Source: Scylla paramamosain (lineage: Eukaryota; Arthropoda; Malacostraca; Decapoda; Portunidae). From it: a stretch of 64,000 bases of DNA. The translations under genes were made by a program, and so were the position numbers. The stretch is taken from assembly GCF_035594125.1 (NCBI RefSeq), contig NC_087151.1, positions 23,436,331 through 23,500,330 on the forward strand, written 5' to 3'. The number at the start of each line of letters is the position of its first letter. Position 1 is the stretch's first letter. This document shows positions 14,199 to 25,201 of this stretch, piece by piece. The notes under the pieces are model-generated. The model did no database searches and was not told where the DNA came from. It saw only the letters and a program-made list of their open reading frames with translations.

Positions 14199-16950
14199 AC
14201 GTTAGGTACTAAAACGCCAAAATGCATGCTGTATATGGTGAAACGAGATGACATGTGTCGTTTGAATGTTTTTGAGCGTGTTAGACACCAAAACATTAAA
14301 AAAAGCAAGGAAACCACCCTATATGGTAACAAAACATTACCAAAAACGTTTCTTTGCAGTGTTTAGACCTTCTTACGTACCAAAATACTAAAACGCATGC
14401 AAAACATTCTAATGGAGAAACAGAATAACATTTCCAAAAATGTGTACTTTGAGTATTTTTAACTTCTTAGGAACACAAACGTCCAAATGCATGAAAAATA
14501 CCTTCTATGATGAAATAAAAAAAAAACGATATTATCAGAAACGTGCTTTATGAGTGCTTCTTTTTAGATTCTTAGATACTAAAATGCTAAAACGCGTGAA
14601 TATCATTTAATATAGAGAAACAGAACATTACGAAAAACGTGCATTTTGAAAGTATTTCACATTGTCAATAATTAAAACCCCAAAATGCATCAAAAGCTCT
14701 CTATATGAGGTAATGAAAACCAGAAACGTGTCTTTTAAGTGTTTTTTGAAAATATTAGGCACGAAAACGTTACAGAGCATGGAGAGCACCCTATATGGGA
14801 ATAAAAATCAAGAATAACAAAAACGTAGCTTATATGTTTTTAAGCTTCTTCCATACCAAAATACTCAAACGCATGCAAAACACCCTTTATGGTCAAACGG
14901 AATAACATTACCGAAATCGTGAATTGAGTTTTTTTTTTTTTTTTTTTTTAATACTTACATAGAAAAACGCCTATATTGGGAAACGAAATGATATTAGCAG
15001 AAACGTGTATAATGAGTATTTCTGAGCTTAGGTACCAAAACGCTAAAACGTGTGAAAAAAAAAAAAAAAACTATAGGGAGATACAGAACATTACCAAAAT
15101 CATGCGTGTTGGGTGTTTTCACTTTACTAATTAACAAAACGCCAAAATGCATACAAAGCAACTGATCTGAAGAAGCACAAAAAAAAAATAAAAATAAAAA
15201 AGTTTCCAAAAACGTGTATTGTAAGTGTGTTTGAGCTCGTTAGGTACTAAAACGTGAAAATGCATGCAAACCACTCTGTATGGGTAAACGAAAAGACATT
15301 ATGAGAGACGTGCATAATGAGTTTTTCTGAGCTTCTTTGGTACCCAAACACAAAAACGCTTGAATATTACTCTATATATAAAAGCAGAGCAACATTACAA
15401 AAAAAGGTATATTTTGAGTGTTTTTTTTTTCTCATTGTTAAGTACCAAAACGTTAAAAAGCATGCAAAGCATTCTATACAGGTAAACAATGCGGCATTAC
15501 CAAAAAACGTGTCTTTTCAGTGTTTTTGAGCTTGTTACGTATAAAAACGCCAATATGCATGCAAACAACCTTATATAGAAAATAAACCGATATTATAAGA
15601 AACGTGTATAAGTGTTTTTTTAGCTTCTTTGGTACCAAAACGCTAAAACAGAACAAAATTACCACCAAATGCATGCAAAGTACCCTATAAACGGAAAGAA
15701 AAGACATTACGAGAAGCGTTTATTATGAGTGCTTTTGAACTTTTTAGGTACCAAAACTATAAAACGCGTGAATAGCACTTTATATGGAGAAACACACCAT
15801 CATCAAAAACATTTATTTTCATTTTTTTTTCTCAAATTGTTAGATACCAAAACGTCAAAATCCTTGCAAAGCACTATATTGAGGAAACGAAATGACATTA
15901 CCAGAAAAGTGTCTTTTGAGTATCTTTGAGTGTGTTAGGTACGAAAATGCTTAAAAATATGTAAAGCACCCTGCATTAAAATGGAAAACATAACCAAAAA
16001 CGATTTTTTTTTTTTTTTTAGCTTCTTCCGTATCGCAACACTAGACGCATGCAAAAGAGCCTTTATGAGGAAACACAATACCATCAGTAAAAATGCATGT
16101 TTCCAGCATTTTTGAGCTTATTAGGTAGGGAAACATCAAAATACGTGGATATTACTCTATATGATGAAATAAATGATATTATCAGAAACGTGTATGTATG
16201 TTTTCGAGATTTTTAGGCACGAAGAGTAAAAAAAAACGCGTAAATAATATTATATATGGAGAAACAGAATACCTTTACCAAAAAACATGCATTTTGAGTT
16301 TTTTTTTTTTTATAGTTTTGACAATGTTAAGAATCAAAACGACAAAATCCAGCACTGTATATGGGGAAGCAAAACGACATTACCAGAGACGTGTCTTTTT
16401 AGTATTTTTTTTTTTTTTTAGCGTATTAGGCAGGAAACACTAAAATCCATGGAAAGCACCCTATATTGAAATACAAAACAATATTTCCAAAAAAGTTTCC
16501 TTTCATTAATGAGAAGCTTCTTACGTATCAAAATGCTAAAACGCATGTTAAAAACACTTTATGGAAAAACAGAATAACATTACCAAAAATGTTTATTTTT
16601 AGTGTTTTTGAGCTTATTAGATACAGAAGCGACAAAATGCATGAATAGTACCCTATATGGTGAAAAGAACGTAATTACCAGATGCGTGTATTATGAGTGT
16701 CATTGACCTTAAGGAACTAAACTCTAAAAGGCATCAATAGCAATCTACATATAGATTGAACAAAAATGCGAAAATACATAGAAAACACCATATATTCTAA
16801 TGCAAAAGAATATTACGAAAATTAAAATTTGAGTGTTATGTGTTTATGGACTTCCTACGTAGCAAAATGCTAAAAAGCATCCGCTCACATATAATAGGTG
16901 TTTTTGAACTTAATATTTAAACATACATAACAAAACAATAAAACGCGTGT

Positions 16951-16974
16951 AAACCACTCCATATGGAGTGGTTT
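16951..16974. repeat. Perfect 24 bp palindrome at a satellite orientation switch
   Basis: The arms ACCACTCC and GGAGTGGT flank a central ATAT, and the whole 24 bp equals its own reverse complement. To the left the satellite runs in minus orientation, to the right in plus orientation, so this is a rearrangement junction. Confidence 0.9.
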
Positions 16975-18242
16975 GGGTACCTAATAAACTCGAAAACACC
17001 CTAAACACAAGTTTTTTGGTAATATTGTTCTGTTCCTCCAGTAATGGTTTTTTACATGTATTTTAGAGTTTTGGTACGTAAGAGGCTCAAAATAATTTAA
17101 AATACATGATTTGTTAGTAATGTTTAGTTTTCCCAAATGAGATGTTTTCCATGCTTTTAGGTTTTTGGTGCCTTGTATGCTCAAAACAAGAAAATGACAG
17201 GTTTCTGGTAATGTTGTTTCATTACCCGATATAGGATGCTTTCCATGCATTTTGTAGGTTTGGTATCTAACAAGACGAAAAAAAAAACACTTAAAATACA
17301 CTCTTTATTTATTTTTTTTATTTTTATTTTTTTATTTTTTTTTTGCGTGCATTTTAGTGTTTTGGTACGTAACTAGTTTGAAAACACTAAAAAGACACTT
17401 TTTTGGTGATATTTTCTTTTCTAATTTCGTGTGCTTTGTATGCACTTTGGCGTTTTGGTACCTAACATTCATAATACAGGTTATTGGTATTGTAGTTCTG
17501 TTTCTTCATATAGATTTCTTTTTATGCATTTCGTCGTTTTGGTGCCTAACACGGTAAATAAGACTCATAATGCACATTTTTGTTAATTACATTATGTTAC
17601 AAAACATAAAGTAATATTAACATGTTTTAGCGTTTCAGCACCAGTGAACTTTAAAAACACTTGTCAAATACGTTTGCAATACTATCATTGTATCCATATA
17701 TTAGCATATTTCCATGTGCTTTGGCGTTTTGGTAAACTCAAACAGACTCAAAACATCCGTTTTTTGTAATGTTCTTTTTCACCAGGAAGTGTATTTTTGC
17801 TTCCATTTTAGAGTTTTGGTATATTACAAGCTTAATAACCGTCAAAATATTGGTAATATTCTTTAATTTTCTTATATCGGGTGTTTTCCATGCTTTTTAG
17901 TGTTTTCGTGGCTGATATGCTCAAAGACACACAAATGACACGTTTCTGGACCTGTCATCTCATTATTGTATATAGAGTGTTTTGCTTGCATTTTGGGGTT
18001 TTGTTACCTAACAAGCTCAAAAATCACTAAAAATATATTTAAAATTAAATTGTTCGATTTCTCCATAAATGAGTCTTATGTTTTGAATGCGTTTTAGCGT
18101 TTCGGCACGTAAACAGTTGAAAACCATCAAAACCCACGTTTTTCGGTAATGTTATTTTATTTTCAAATATAGTGTGCTTTGCATGCATTTTGACGTTTTA
18201 TTACCTAGCAAATTCAAAAACATATATAATACATATTTTTAC
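16975..18242 (+). repeat. Satellite array, plus orientation (older class)
   Basis: Diverged monomers like those of 1-6335, including the 'CAGCACCAGTGAACTTTAAA' type near 17635 and the 'CCATGCTTTTTAGTGTTTTC' type near 17890. The array is cut in mid-monomer at about 18242, where Polinton sequence starts. No gene. Confidence 0.85.
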
Positions 18243-18256
18243 TAGGCGGAAGACAT

Positions 18257-20868
18257 ATGACTCTCATTAAAGATGGGGAGAAGCTGCACCAGAAATTGTC
18301 GAGTAGCTCTCCCACCCCAGAGGGTCATCAGTTTTGCAAAATATGTTTCAGCTCAGTTCCCAAGTCTGTCAGTTTGAGCGATTACGAGTGCCATTGCGAC
18401 TTCACTCAAACTTTTCTTTTTCCAGGTGATGCTGAAAAAGTAAAATTCAAAAACTTTGCCTACACCTATCAGCCTGCCTACTTAGCATTTTTTTTATATT
18501 TTGAAACTATGATAAAACCTAAGGAGAATAGGAGTGTGATAGCTGTACATGAGCCAATTGGATACTCGTATCTCATCAACAATAGGCATGGAGATGCCGT
18601 GGTAAAGAGAAGTTATTTCGGCGAAGATCCCGTGAATAATTTCATTGATAGTCTATCCGAAGCTTGCCGAATCATTAAGGAAAGTGTAGTTAGCTATCCA
18701 ATTAGCATGTCTGCAGAGGATGAAGTCCACTTCTAACGTCAGCGCCACTGCGAACTCTGCCGTCAACCCTTTAATGTGAAAACCCCACCTTATAAACATC
18801 ACGACCACTCATTACCACAAAATAATTACAAGGGGGCATTGTGCGCACGATGCAACCTCCAGTGTCGTGACATGAGGAAATATCTCATTTCTCTGGCGCA
18901 TAATATGAGCTTTGACGTCTCCTTAATCATAAAAGACCTTCAGTTGCCAGAGTCACACGTGGACATCCTTGCCAAGTCAGAATCGCATTTATTGAAAGTA
19001 AGGATTAAGGAATTGCAGTTTCAGGACATGCTTTCCATTATGAATGCCGGCCTCAGTCATCTCGCTCAGAGTCACATGCAGGCGGGCTATGACACGCGTT
19101 ACGCCCAGGAGATACTGAATTACCTCCCCGAGGATGTAAGACGTGTAATTTGGACTCAAAAACAGTTTCTTTGTTATGAGTACATCACTGACTTTGCCCG
19201 CTTATAAGATCAGCAATTGCCACCCCGCGAAGCATTTTATGACACGCTCAAGGAAAAGGCTCTGTCACCTGGAGAATATGAACACGCTGAAAGCGTGTGG
19301 AGTATGGCATCCTGTCACACTTTAGGTGATTACATAAAACTGTATTGTGAGATTGATGTGGGGTTATTAGCCGACACATATCTCAAATATAGATCATACC
19401 TGCATGAATTTTATGGACTGAACGTGGCACATTATGTGTCACTGTCTTCTTATGCTTATGACGCTTTTTTTAAAGTCGACAGGCGTTCAATTTGATCCGC
19501 CTTACGATCCTAACATGTATCACCTGATCAAAAGAAATGTACGAGGAGGCTTTGTAACTTGTGTCAGACCACACCTGCAGTCAAACCACGAACCCAACGG
19601 TGGACCCGGCACCTATGTGTTCTATCTGGACTATATTTCATTATATGCAACCGTTATGTGTTCTCCCCTGCCTATGGGCAACATCAAAAAACTTTCTCAG
19701 TCAGAGATGGATGATTTTTTTGAAGTTGGCATCCAGAATCACGCGACAGATGGTGACATCGGTTACTGGCTGCATTTTGACGCCTGCGATGTTTCCCCCG
19801 ACGTGGCCCGGGTCATGTACGAGTTCTCTCTGTGCCTCGCACACATGACTATTACAGAAGATGACATCTTGCCATCCAGTAAAAGACTGTTAGAAGCTGA
19901 GGATCTTAAGCTGGAGAGGAAAAATCGTAAACTCGTGGCAAGTCATAAAGGGCTGAAAGATCATCTCATCAGTCTGGAATTGCTGCAACTTTTACTCTCA
20001 CTTGGACTGCAAAATATAATGTGTCCATGCTATATATAGCTTTAGACAGGCTCCATACCTGAAACCTTTCATAGAAAGGAACGTTACTCAGCATAAAAAT
20101 GAGACGTGCACCATTAAAAATCGCATTTGCAAACTGATGTCAAACGCAGTTTATGGCAGATCCATGTTATCTGAAGTGAAGTATGGTCTCTAACAGAAAT
20201 TAGTGACAAAAAGAAAGTCTCTCCTGAAGTATGCAAGAAATCCATCCTTTAAAAGGGTACACCAATTAGGCGAGGACCAAGTCATATACGTCAACAGTAA
20301 GAATACGATTAAAATCAGTCCGCCAAATTACTTGGGACACCATATATTAGAAGTGGCAAAGAAGTACATATACAACATTTGGTATCGTGTCATCAAAGCC
20401 AATTATGGTGAGAGAGTTAAATTAGCTTGTGAAGATACTGACAGTTTCATATTCAGTCTACACATACCTACAAACTTAAATGATAAACTGAAACATGGAC
20501 CCATGACAAATTTTCTTGACACCAGTAACTTTACTTCAGATCACATGTGTTTTAATGGGGAGCGGAAGGGTCAACTAGGCTTGCTGAAATCTAAAACAGG
20601 ATCCACGCTCATCAAAGAGGCAATCATATTAAAACCAAAGATGTATTCGCTGCTGTTGGAAGATGACAAGCAAGTATCTCGAGGTAAAGGCATTCCAACT
20701 CACCATCAGCAAAATATATTGCATCAGCAGTATAGGGAAACACTTAATAATGTCGCATGTGGGATGATGAATTGCTATAATATCAGGAATGTGAAAGGGT
20801 AAATTTGTACCACTCACATGCGAAAGCGTACATTGTCACATTTTGACGACAAACGCTTTCACGTATAA
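18257..20868 (+). pseudogene. PolB: Polinton protein-primed DNA polymerase, family B (N-terminally truncated, broken)
   Basis: In intact Polintons this enzyme replicates the element from a protein primer. In order one sees a zinc-knuckle region (FCKICF near 18343; then C-x2-C, a DH-rich segment and CARCNLQC at about 18845-18870), exonuclease-type motifs (AHNMSFD near 18900; YIKLYCEID near 19332-19360), 'NVRGGF' near 19535, polymerase motif A (YLDYISLY, 19622-19648), motif B (KLMSNAVYGR, 20131-20160) and motif C (CEDTDSFIF, 20430-20456). The C-terminal 'HFDDKRF' stretch ends at a TAA at 20866-20868. Breaks: in-frame TAA at 18734 and 19205, a frameshift at about 19467-19487, at least one more shift between about 19985 and 20041, TAA at 20191 and TAA at 20800. 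About 300 N-terminal residues expected for the family are absent. Confidence 0.92.
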
Positions 20869-21476
20869 CCACCCCGACAATGATCAGCGGGAAAGAGATG
20901 TGGAGAATGATATGGATGAGGAGGTGGCAGAGGATGTGGAGTAGGAGGAGGAGGAGGAGGAGGAGGAGGAGGAGGAGGAGGAGGAGGAGGAGGAGGGGGA
21001 GGGGGAGGATGGGATAATGAGTGGACTGTGGCGTGATCGGGAGAGACTTTCCACGACATTATTCACATCATAATTAAGGGGTGGAGAGAGACCGCATTGG
21101 CTAGCAGCTGCCATTCATGTAATGTAAAAACATTAGTATTGACCACGTGGTTAAGGAGGGGGATGAGGGGGATTGTTCATGTAATGTAAGAACATTTGTA
21201 CTGTCCACGTGGGATAAGGAGGAAGAAGAGGAAGACGAGGAAGAGGAGGAGAAGGAGGTAATGTAAGATCATTTGTACTTAGGTTAAGGAGAGGGAAGAG
21301 GAGGTTGAGGAAAAAGCGTGAGTCGGAAGAGATCCACGCCATAATTAGAGGGCAGGGATGAGGATGCAGCTAGGGAGGCTAGTTATGCTGTTACCTACAT
21401 GACCATGTAAATAAAGGTTAAGCAATAAATACTGTAAACATATCGAAGCTTCTTTTAGTGACCCTCTGAACTTAAC
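20869..21476 (+). other. Intergenic region with GGA repeat, iteron-like repeats and poly(A) signals
   Basis: A (GGA)n tract fills 20942-21009. Three related repeats with the words TTCATGTAATGTAA and ACATTTGTACTG start near 21114, 21176 and 21256. The first two contain the palindromic core CCACGTGG or a close variant and all end in a purine-rich AAGGAGG block. AATAAA occurs at 21410-21415 and 21424-21429 and could end polymerase transcripts. No coding region is supported. Confidence 0.6.
20942..21009 (+). repeat. (GGA)n microsatellite
   Basis: GGA triplets turning into G-rich AGGGGG near 21000. Proline- or serine-rich minus-strand frames are artefacts. Confidence 0.95.
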
Positions 21477-22131
21477 ATGGACAAGAAATTTAGCAAAAAG
21501 ATGCTGATTCTCTTCAGATATCCTACACGCATAATTATCGAAGGTTATACAAATTCCGGCAAAACACACCTCTGCAATAAAATTATAGAGAAATATCAGC
21601 ATGGATTTAACAGAATTATTTGTGGCGTCTCATTGCATTCGCTGAAGCAGAATTCTCCTTTTCAAGATAAGGTCAAAGTGCATGAGAAAATTATTGATCC
21701 CGTGATGGATGATGACAATCCATATGCCGATCCGCAAACGCACACGCTTTTGATATTAGATGACAATTTCCTCATGGCTGGCAATTCTCAAACGATAGCA
21801 GAGGCCTTTACCAAAGGGAGACATAAAAATTTGTCAGTTATAATGATAGCGCAGAATGTCTTTTTCCCCGGAAAGTATGCTAGAACGATAACTTTAAATG
21901 CCTCGCATTACATTTTTATGAAAAACAGATATATATCAAATTGAATGGCTGGGCAGGCAACTTTATGGAAAGTAGCACGCCAAACACTTTGTGGAATTTT
22001 ATAAAAATGTCGTGCTTAGACGAGATCACGGTTATTTGTGGTGCGATTCATCCCCAAACGTACCCAAAGAAATTCAACTGCGCACAAATATTGTGGATGA
22101 GCCGCCCTGTGATAAAGTTTATCTGCTATGA
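21477..22131 (+). pseudogene. Polinton A32/FtsK-HerA-type packaging ATPase (broken)
   Basis: Expected to power genome packaging into capsids. The ATG at 21477 opens a 155-codon frame. Walker A is GYTNSGKT (residues 23-30), Walker B is LLILDD (91-96) and a sensor-like 'IMIAQN' follows at about 125-130. The C-terminal part, including 'HGYLWCDSSP' and 'LRTNI', continues in the next frame after a one-base shift near 21930-21943 in an AT run, with a further TAG at 21973-21975. The natural stop TGA at 22129-22131 overlaps the integrase ATG (22128-22130) as ATGA. The first two thirds are intact. Length would be about 215 residues, close to other Polinton ATPases. Confidence 0.9.
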
Positions 22132-23986
22132 ACGCAGTTTTGGACGAAATTTACCGGGATATGACGAATCCTGCGGCTTTAAGAGGTGTGCAAGCCCTCT
22201 AAAGAGAGGGGAAGAAAAGCGATAAGAATCTAACACTCCGCGATGTGAGGGCATTTTGCAGGGTGTCCGCACTTATACGCCTGACTTCTGATCTTCCTAA
22301 AATTTCTGATTGGGGCAGAGCAAACTTGGTATTATTCAATACCTCAAAAACTCAATTCCTCCATCTATCAACTCGACACAACCTTCCAGACAACTATCCC
22401 CTCTTCTTCAATGACAGTCAACTGTCTACCTCTTCTACACTGAACATCCTCGGTCTGTCCTTTACTTATAATCTGAACTGGAAACTTGACATCTCATCTC
22501 TAGCTAAAACAGCTTCTATGAAGTTAGGTGTTCTGAGACGTATCCGCCAGTTTTTCTCACCCCCCCAGCTGCTAACTCTGTACAAGGGCCTTATCCGTCC
22601 ATGTATGGAGTATGCTTCACATGTCTGGGGGGGTTCCACTCATACTGCTCTTCTAGACAGGATGGAATCAAAAGCTTTTCGTCTCATCAACTCCTCTCCT
22701 CTAACTGACTGTCTTCAGCCCCTCTCTCACCGCCGCAATGTTGCATATCTAGCTGTCTTCTACCGCTATTTTCATGCCAACTGCTCTTCTGATCTTGGTA
22801 ACTGCATGCCTCCCCTCCTTCCACGGCCTCGCTGCACAAGACTTTCTTCTTTCTCTCACCCCTATTCTGTCTACCTCTCTAACGCAAGAGTTAACCAGTA
22901 TTCTCAATCATTCAACCCTTTCTCTGGTAAACTCTGGAACTCCCTGCCTGTTTCTGTATTTCCACCTTCCTATGACTTGAATTCCTTCAAGAGAGAGGTT
23001 TCAAGACACTTATCCACCAATTTTTGACTACTGCTTTGACACTTTTATGGCACTGGCATTTCAGTAGGCATTTTTTTGATTAGATTTTTGTTGCCCTTGG
23101 CCAGTATCCTTCCTAAGAAAAAAAATGCAATGAAAAATTCTCGCTCCTAAACCGTCCTTCATTTTAACTTGTGATTTGGCAGATTTTACAAAGCTGCACA
23201 GACACAGTGGCGGCATTCGATACATCATGTTTTGCCTGGACGTTTCCAGCAGGTACTTGAAAATAGCAACGCTGACAAGTAAATCTGGACGCAGTAGCCT
23301 GCAAGCGCTGAAAAATATTTTAGAGTCGGGAAGTTTTACAGGCGTGTCGCGTCTTTTTTACCGATCAGGGATCCGAATTTTATAATCAAGCAGTGAAAAA
23401 ATATCTAACTTTGAAAGGTATTACCTTGTATTCTAATTACTCGCGCGAGACAAAGGCAAGTTTGGCAGAAAGGGTCATCCGAACCATAAAGGCGAAAATA
23501 AATAAATATCTCACACATAACAATACACTGATGTATATTAACGTCTTGCCCACCCTAATAAACACGTACAATCACACCCCACACCGCGGTTTGGATGATA
23601 ACCAAACACCGGCCCAGGTTCACCACCTCCACCACCTGTCACCACCACCTGGGAGACATTGTACACTTACAACCTGCTTCCCGAACGCAATTTAAATTCA
23701 ATAAGGGTTATACCGTCAACAATATTGAGGAGGTTTTTAAGATAAGTCATGTGGATTACTCACATAAATCCCTATTTATTACATAAGGGATTTGGTAGGT
23801 GAGGACATGACTGGTGCATTCTTCAAGGAAGAATTAATCAAGTCCTCTCTTCCGACACATTACCAGGTCGATATATTACGATCAAAGGTCGAGCGAGGTA
23901 AAAGAAAGTATTTCGTCCATTGGCGTGGATATCCAGATAAATTTGACATTTGGATAGATGCGGACAACTTAGTAAGATATGAATGA
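22128..23986 (+). pseudogene. INT: Polinton retroviral-type integrase with C-terminal chromodomain (broken, LINE-interrupted)
   Basis: Would integrate the element by DDE chemistry. The start is ATG at 22128, overlapping the ATPase stop. The N-terminal segment resembles the Polinton integrase leader ('MTNPAALRGVQAL' then a TAA at 22200, then 'NLTLRDVRAF'). A LINE fragment (about 22277-23127) separates it from the catalytic core: first Asp in 'CDLADFTK' (about 23172), second Asp in 'TDQGSEF' (codon 23363) after a frameshift at a T6 run, and Glu in 'ASLAERVIRTIK' (about 23459). 'NHTPHRG', a GDIVHL strand domain and a chromodomain (23858-23983; 'YFVHWRGYPDKFDIW') follow. Further shifts lie near 23625-23650 (CCA repeat) and 23765-23785. 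The stop at 23984-23986 overlaps a downstream ATG. Confidence 0.88.
22277..23127 (+). mobile_element. 5'-truncated LINE inserted in the Polinton integrase
   Basis: From 'CGCCTGACTTCTGATCTT' to a short A8 tract this matches the 3' third of the LINE family in this window. The reading frame is open for about 250 codons (to the TGA at 23025-23027) and covers the end of the reverse transcriptase: thumb ('WGRANLVLFNTSKTQFLHLS') and the C-terminal part ('HVWGGSTHTALLDRMESKAF', 'SGKLWNSLP'). The integrase leader happens to run into it in the same frame, giving a chance chimeric ORF from 22203 to 23027. Its open frame contrasts with the broken host genes, so the insertion looks younger than most Polinton decay. 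No clear target-site duplication was found. Confidence 0.9.
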
Positions 23987-24371
23987 GGAAAAAACATTGA
24001 TATAGAAGTACAAGGATTTTGTTTTCCTCCTCTCTCACACCTCCCCTAAATTGCAGAAGCAGGTCTTGGAGAGTTTGAATAAGCACGAAGTCATTTGCAT
24101 CTTGGAAATATTCGCAAACTTTTTTAAGAAACGCCTGACGGACGATGATTCCATCATTAACCGCCTGAAAAAATTCAAGAGTGATATTTGCACTATAGCC
24201 TTGAAGAAGACGCTCGTGTACAAGAAAAAAAGCCATTCTAATCTCCAAACGAGGTGGCAGCATATTGGCTGCGTTACTCCCGATAGCCGTGTCGGCAATA
24301 ACAAGTTTACTACAGAGATGAAGGAATATTATTTAGTTCCCATCTTAGTTGCCGAGAGGTGTAAATTTTAA
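23983..24371 (+). pseudogene. Small basic Polinton protein next to integrase (function unknown)
   Basis: The ATG at 23983 overlaps the integrase stop (ATGA), but that frame closes after five codons at an A6 run. The conserved-looking body lies in another frame from about 24006 to the TAA at 24369-24371. It contains 'SPKLQKQVLESLNKHEV', 'ILEIFANFFKKRL' and a Lys-rich segment ending 'TLVYKKK', and is predicted largely helical and basic. It resembles in layout a short protein often found beside structural genes in Polintons ('...LV..I.E...NVL.G.......K..L.......L' pattern), known to me only as an uncharacterised family. The last ~40 residues look less conserved and may be out of frame. No catalytic motif. 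Confidence 0.55.
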
Positions 24372-24429
24372 CTGGCCGACGTTGCAACTCCGCACCGATT
24401 CACGTCAAAACAATTCAAGAAAAAAAAAA

Positions 24430-24835
24430 AGCTTCACCTCTGCCGCCGGCCACCGCTACCACTGTCGCCTCCACTGTGGCACTGCTGTCACGTGCGCCTG
24501 TCAATACGCCCTTGGATGATTTAATTCGAGTTGCTGTTCCACCTTCCTTTAGAGAATACGGTTTATCTCTCTTGAAATTATTGGAGGATTAACCTGGGAT
24601 TTCATGGGATGATCATGGTAACTTACTTCTGCCATTTTCGGGGATAAGCATGTTTGATCTCATACGAGTACTTGGCAACAGAAAGGGGAACGTGAAAAGA
24701 ATTTCAGCCGATGAGCGTCCATTATTATCAATGCTACTTCACTTGGCGCAACTCCCTGCGGGCGCCATCAGAAATACAGCTCAACGAAGTAAACTGATAG
24801 GCGGCGGGATCGGCCACATCTGGGAAGCATATTAA
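24430..24835 (+). pseudogene. Uncharacterised Polinton protein with 'WDDHGNL' domain
   Basis: One frame is open from the A-rich run near 24420-24431 to the TAA at 24833, except for an in-frame TAA at 24590-24592. The first part is low complexity (Ala, Thr, Pro). Then comes 'TPLDDLIRVAVPP', 'YGLSLLKLLED', the stop, 'GISWDDHGNLLLPF', 'SMFDLIRVL' and a C-terminal helix-like stretch. The pattern of an aliphatic helix, 'I.WD..G', and an 'I.DLI..' helix is recurrent in uncharacterised proteins of Polintons and other virus-like elements. No start codon is certain; the gene may begin before the poly(A) run, where a slip could have moved the frame. Function unknown. Confidence 0.5.
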
Positions 24836-25201
24836 AATGAAAGGCCCTGTGTTACTCTGTAAACGAGTAAGTAAATCAATAACGCATGAATCATTGACGT
24901 GCACGTGTTAGACGCATCAGGGGTGCAGACCTACGGATGGATAATTGATAAGGGTTATGGTCAAAACGGTTCGTCCCATCACCCACATCCCCTAGTAAAT
25001 AATATGTTCCCCACCCTCCATCCCTTTCCACCAACAAAGGAAAAAAATAACACCTGCGTCAATTTGAACGAATAATTCTACTATGCAAGAGGTGTAATAT
25101 CGACCAATACGTACAAATAAAGGTCCACGATGCCACATTTCCCCCTCACTCCCCTCACAGAGGGTTTGACGTGTGGATCTACCCTCCAATTAGTCGTCAA
25201 G
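24836..25201. other. Intergenic region, no gene recognised
   Basis: A short frame at about 24898-25005 shows no recognised motif. AATAAA at 25116-25121 could be a poly(A) signal for upstream genes. Otherwise nothing is seen. Confidence 0.5.

Noticed and set aside
18257..20868. PolB as a linear mitochondrial plasmid or other virus polymerase
   Set aside because: The adjacent ATPase, integrase, adenain-type protease and capsid genes on one strand fit a Polinton far better.
20859..21342. Proline- and serine-rich minus-strand proteins
   Set aside because: Translations of the (GGA)n-rich region; no homology signal.
21941..22225. A separate 94-codon gene after the ATPase
   Set aside because: It is an out-of-frame shadow. 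The ATPase C-terminal motifs and the integrase start lie in the other frames of the same stretch.
22260..23145. Target-site duplication around the LINE in the integrase
   Set aside because: No repeated flank longer than a few bases is visible at either edge.
22128..23986. Integrase plus chromodomain as part of an LTR (chromovirus-type) retrotransposon
   Set aside because: There is no LTR, gag, RNase H or LTR-type RT nearby; the nested RT is LINE-type. The flanking ATPase, PolB, capsid and protease genes identify a Polinton.
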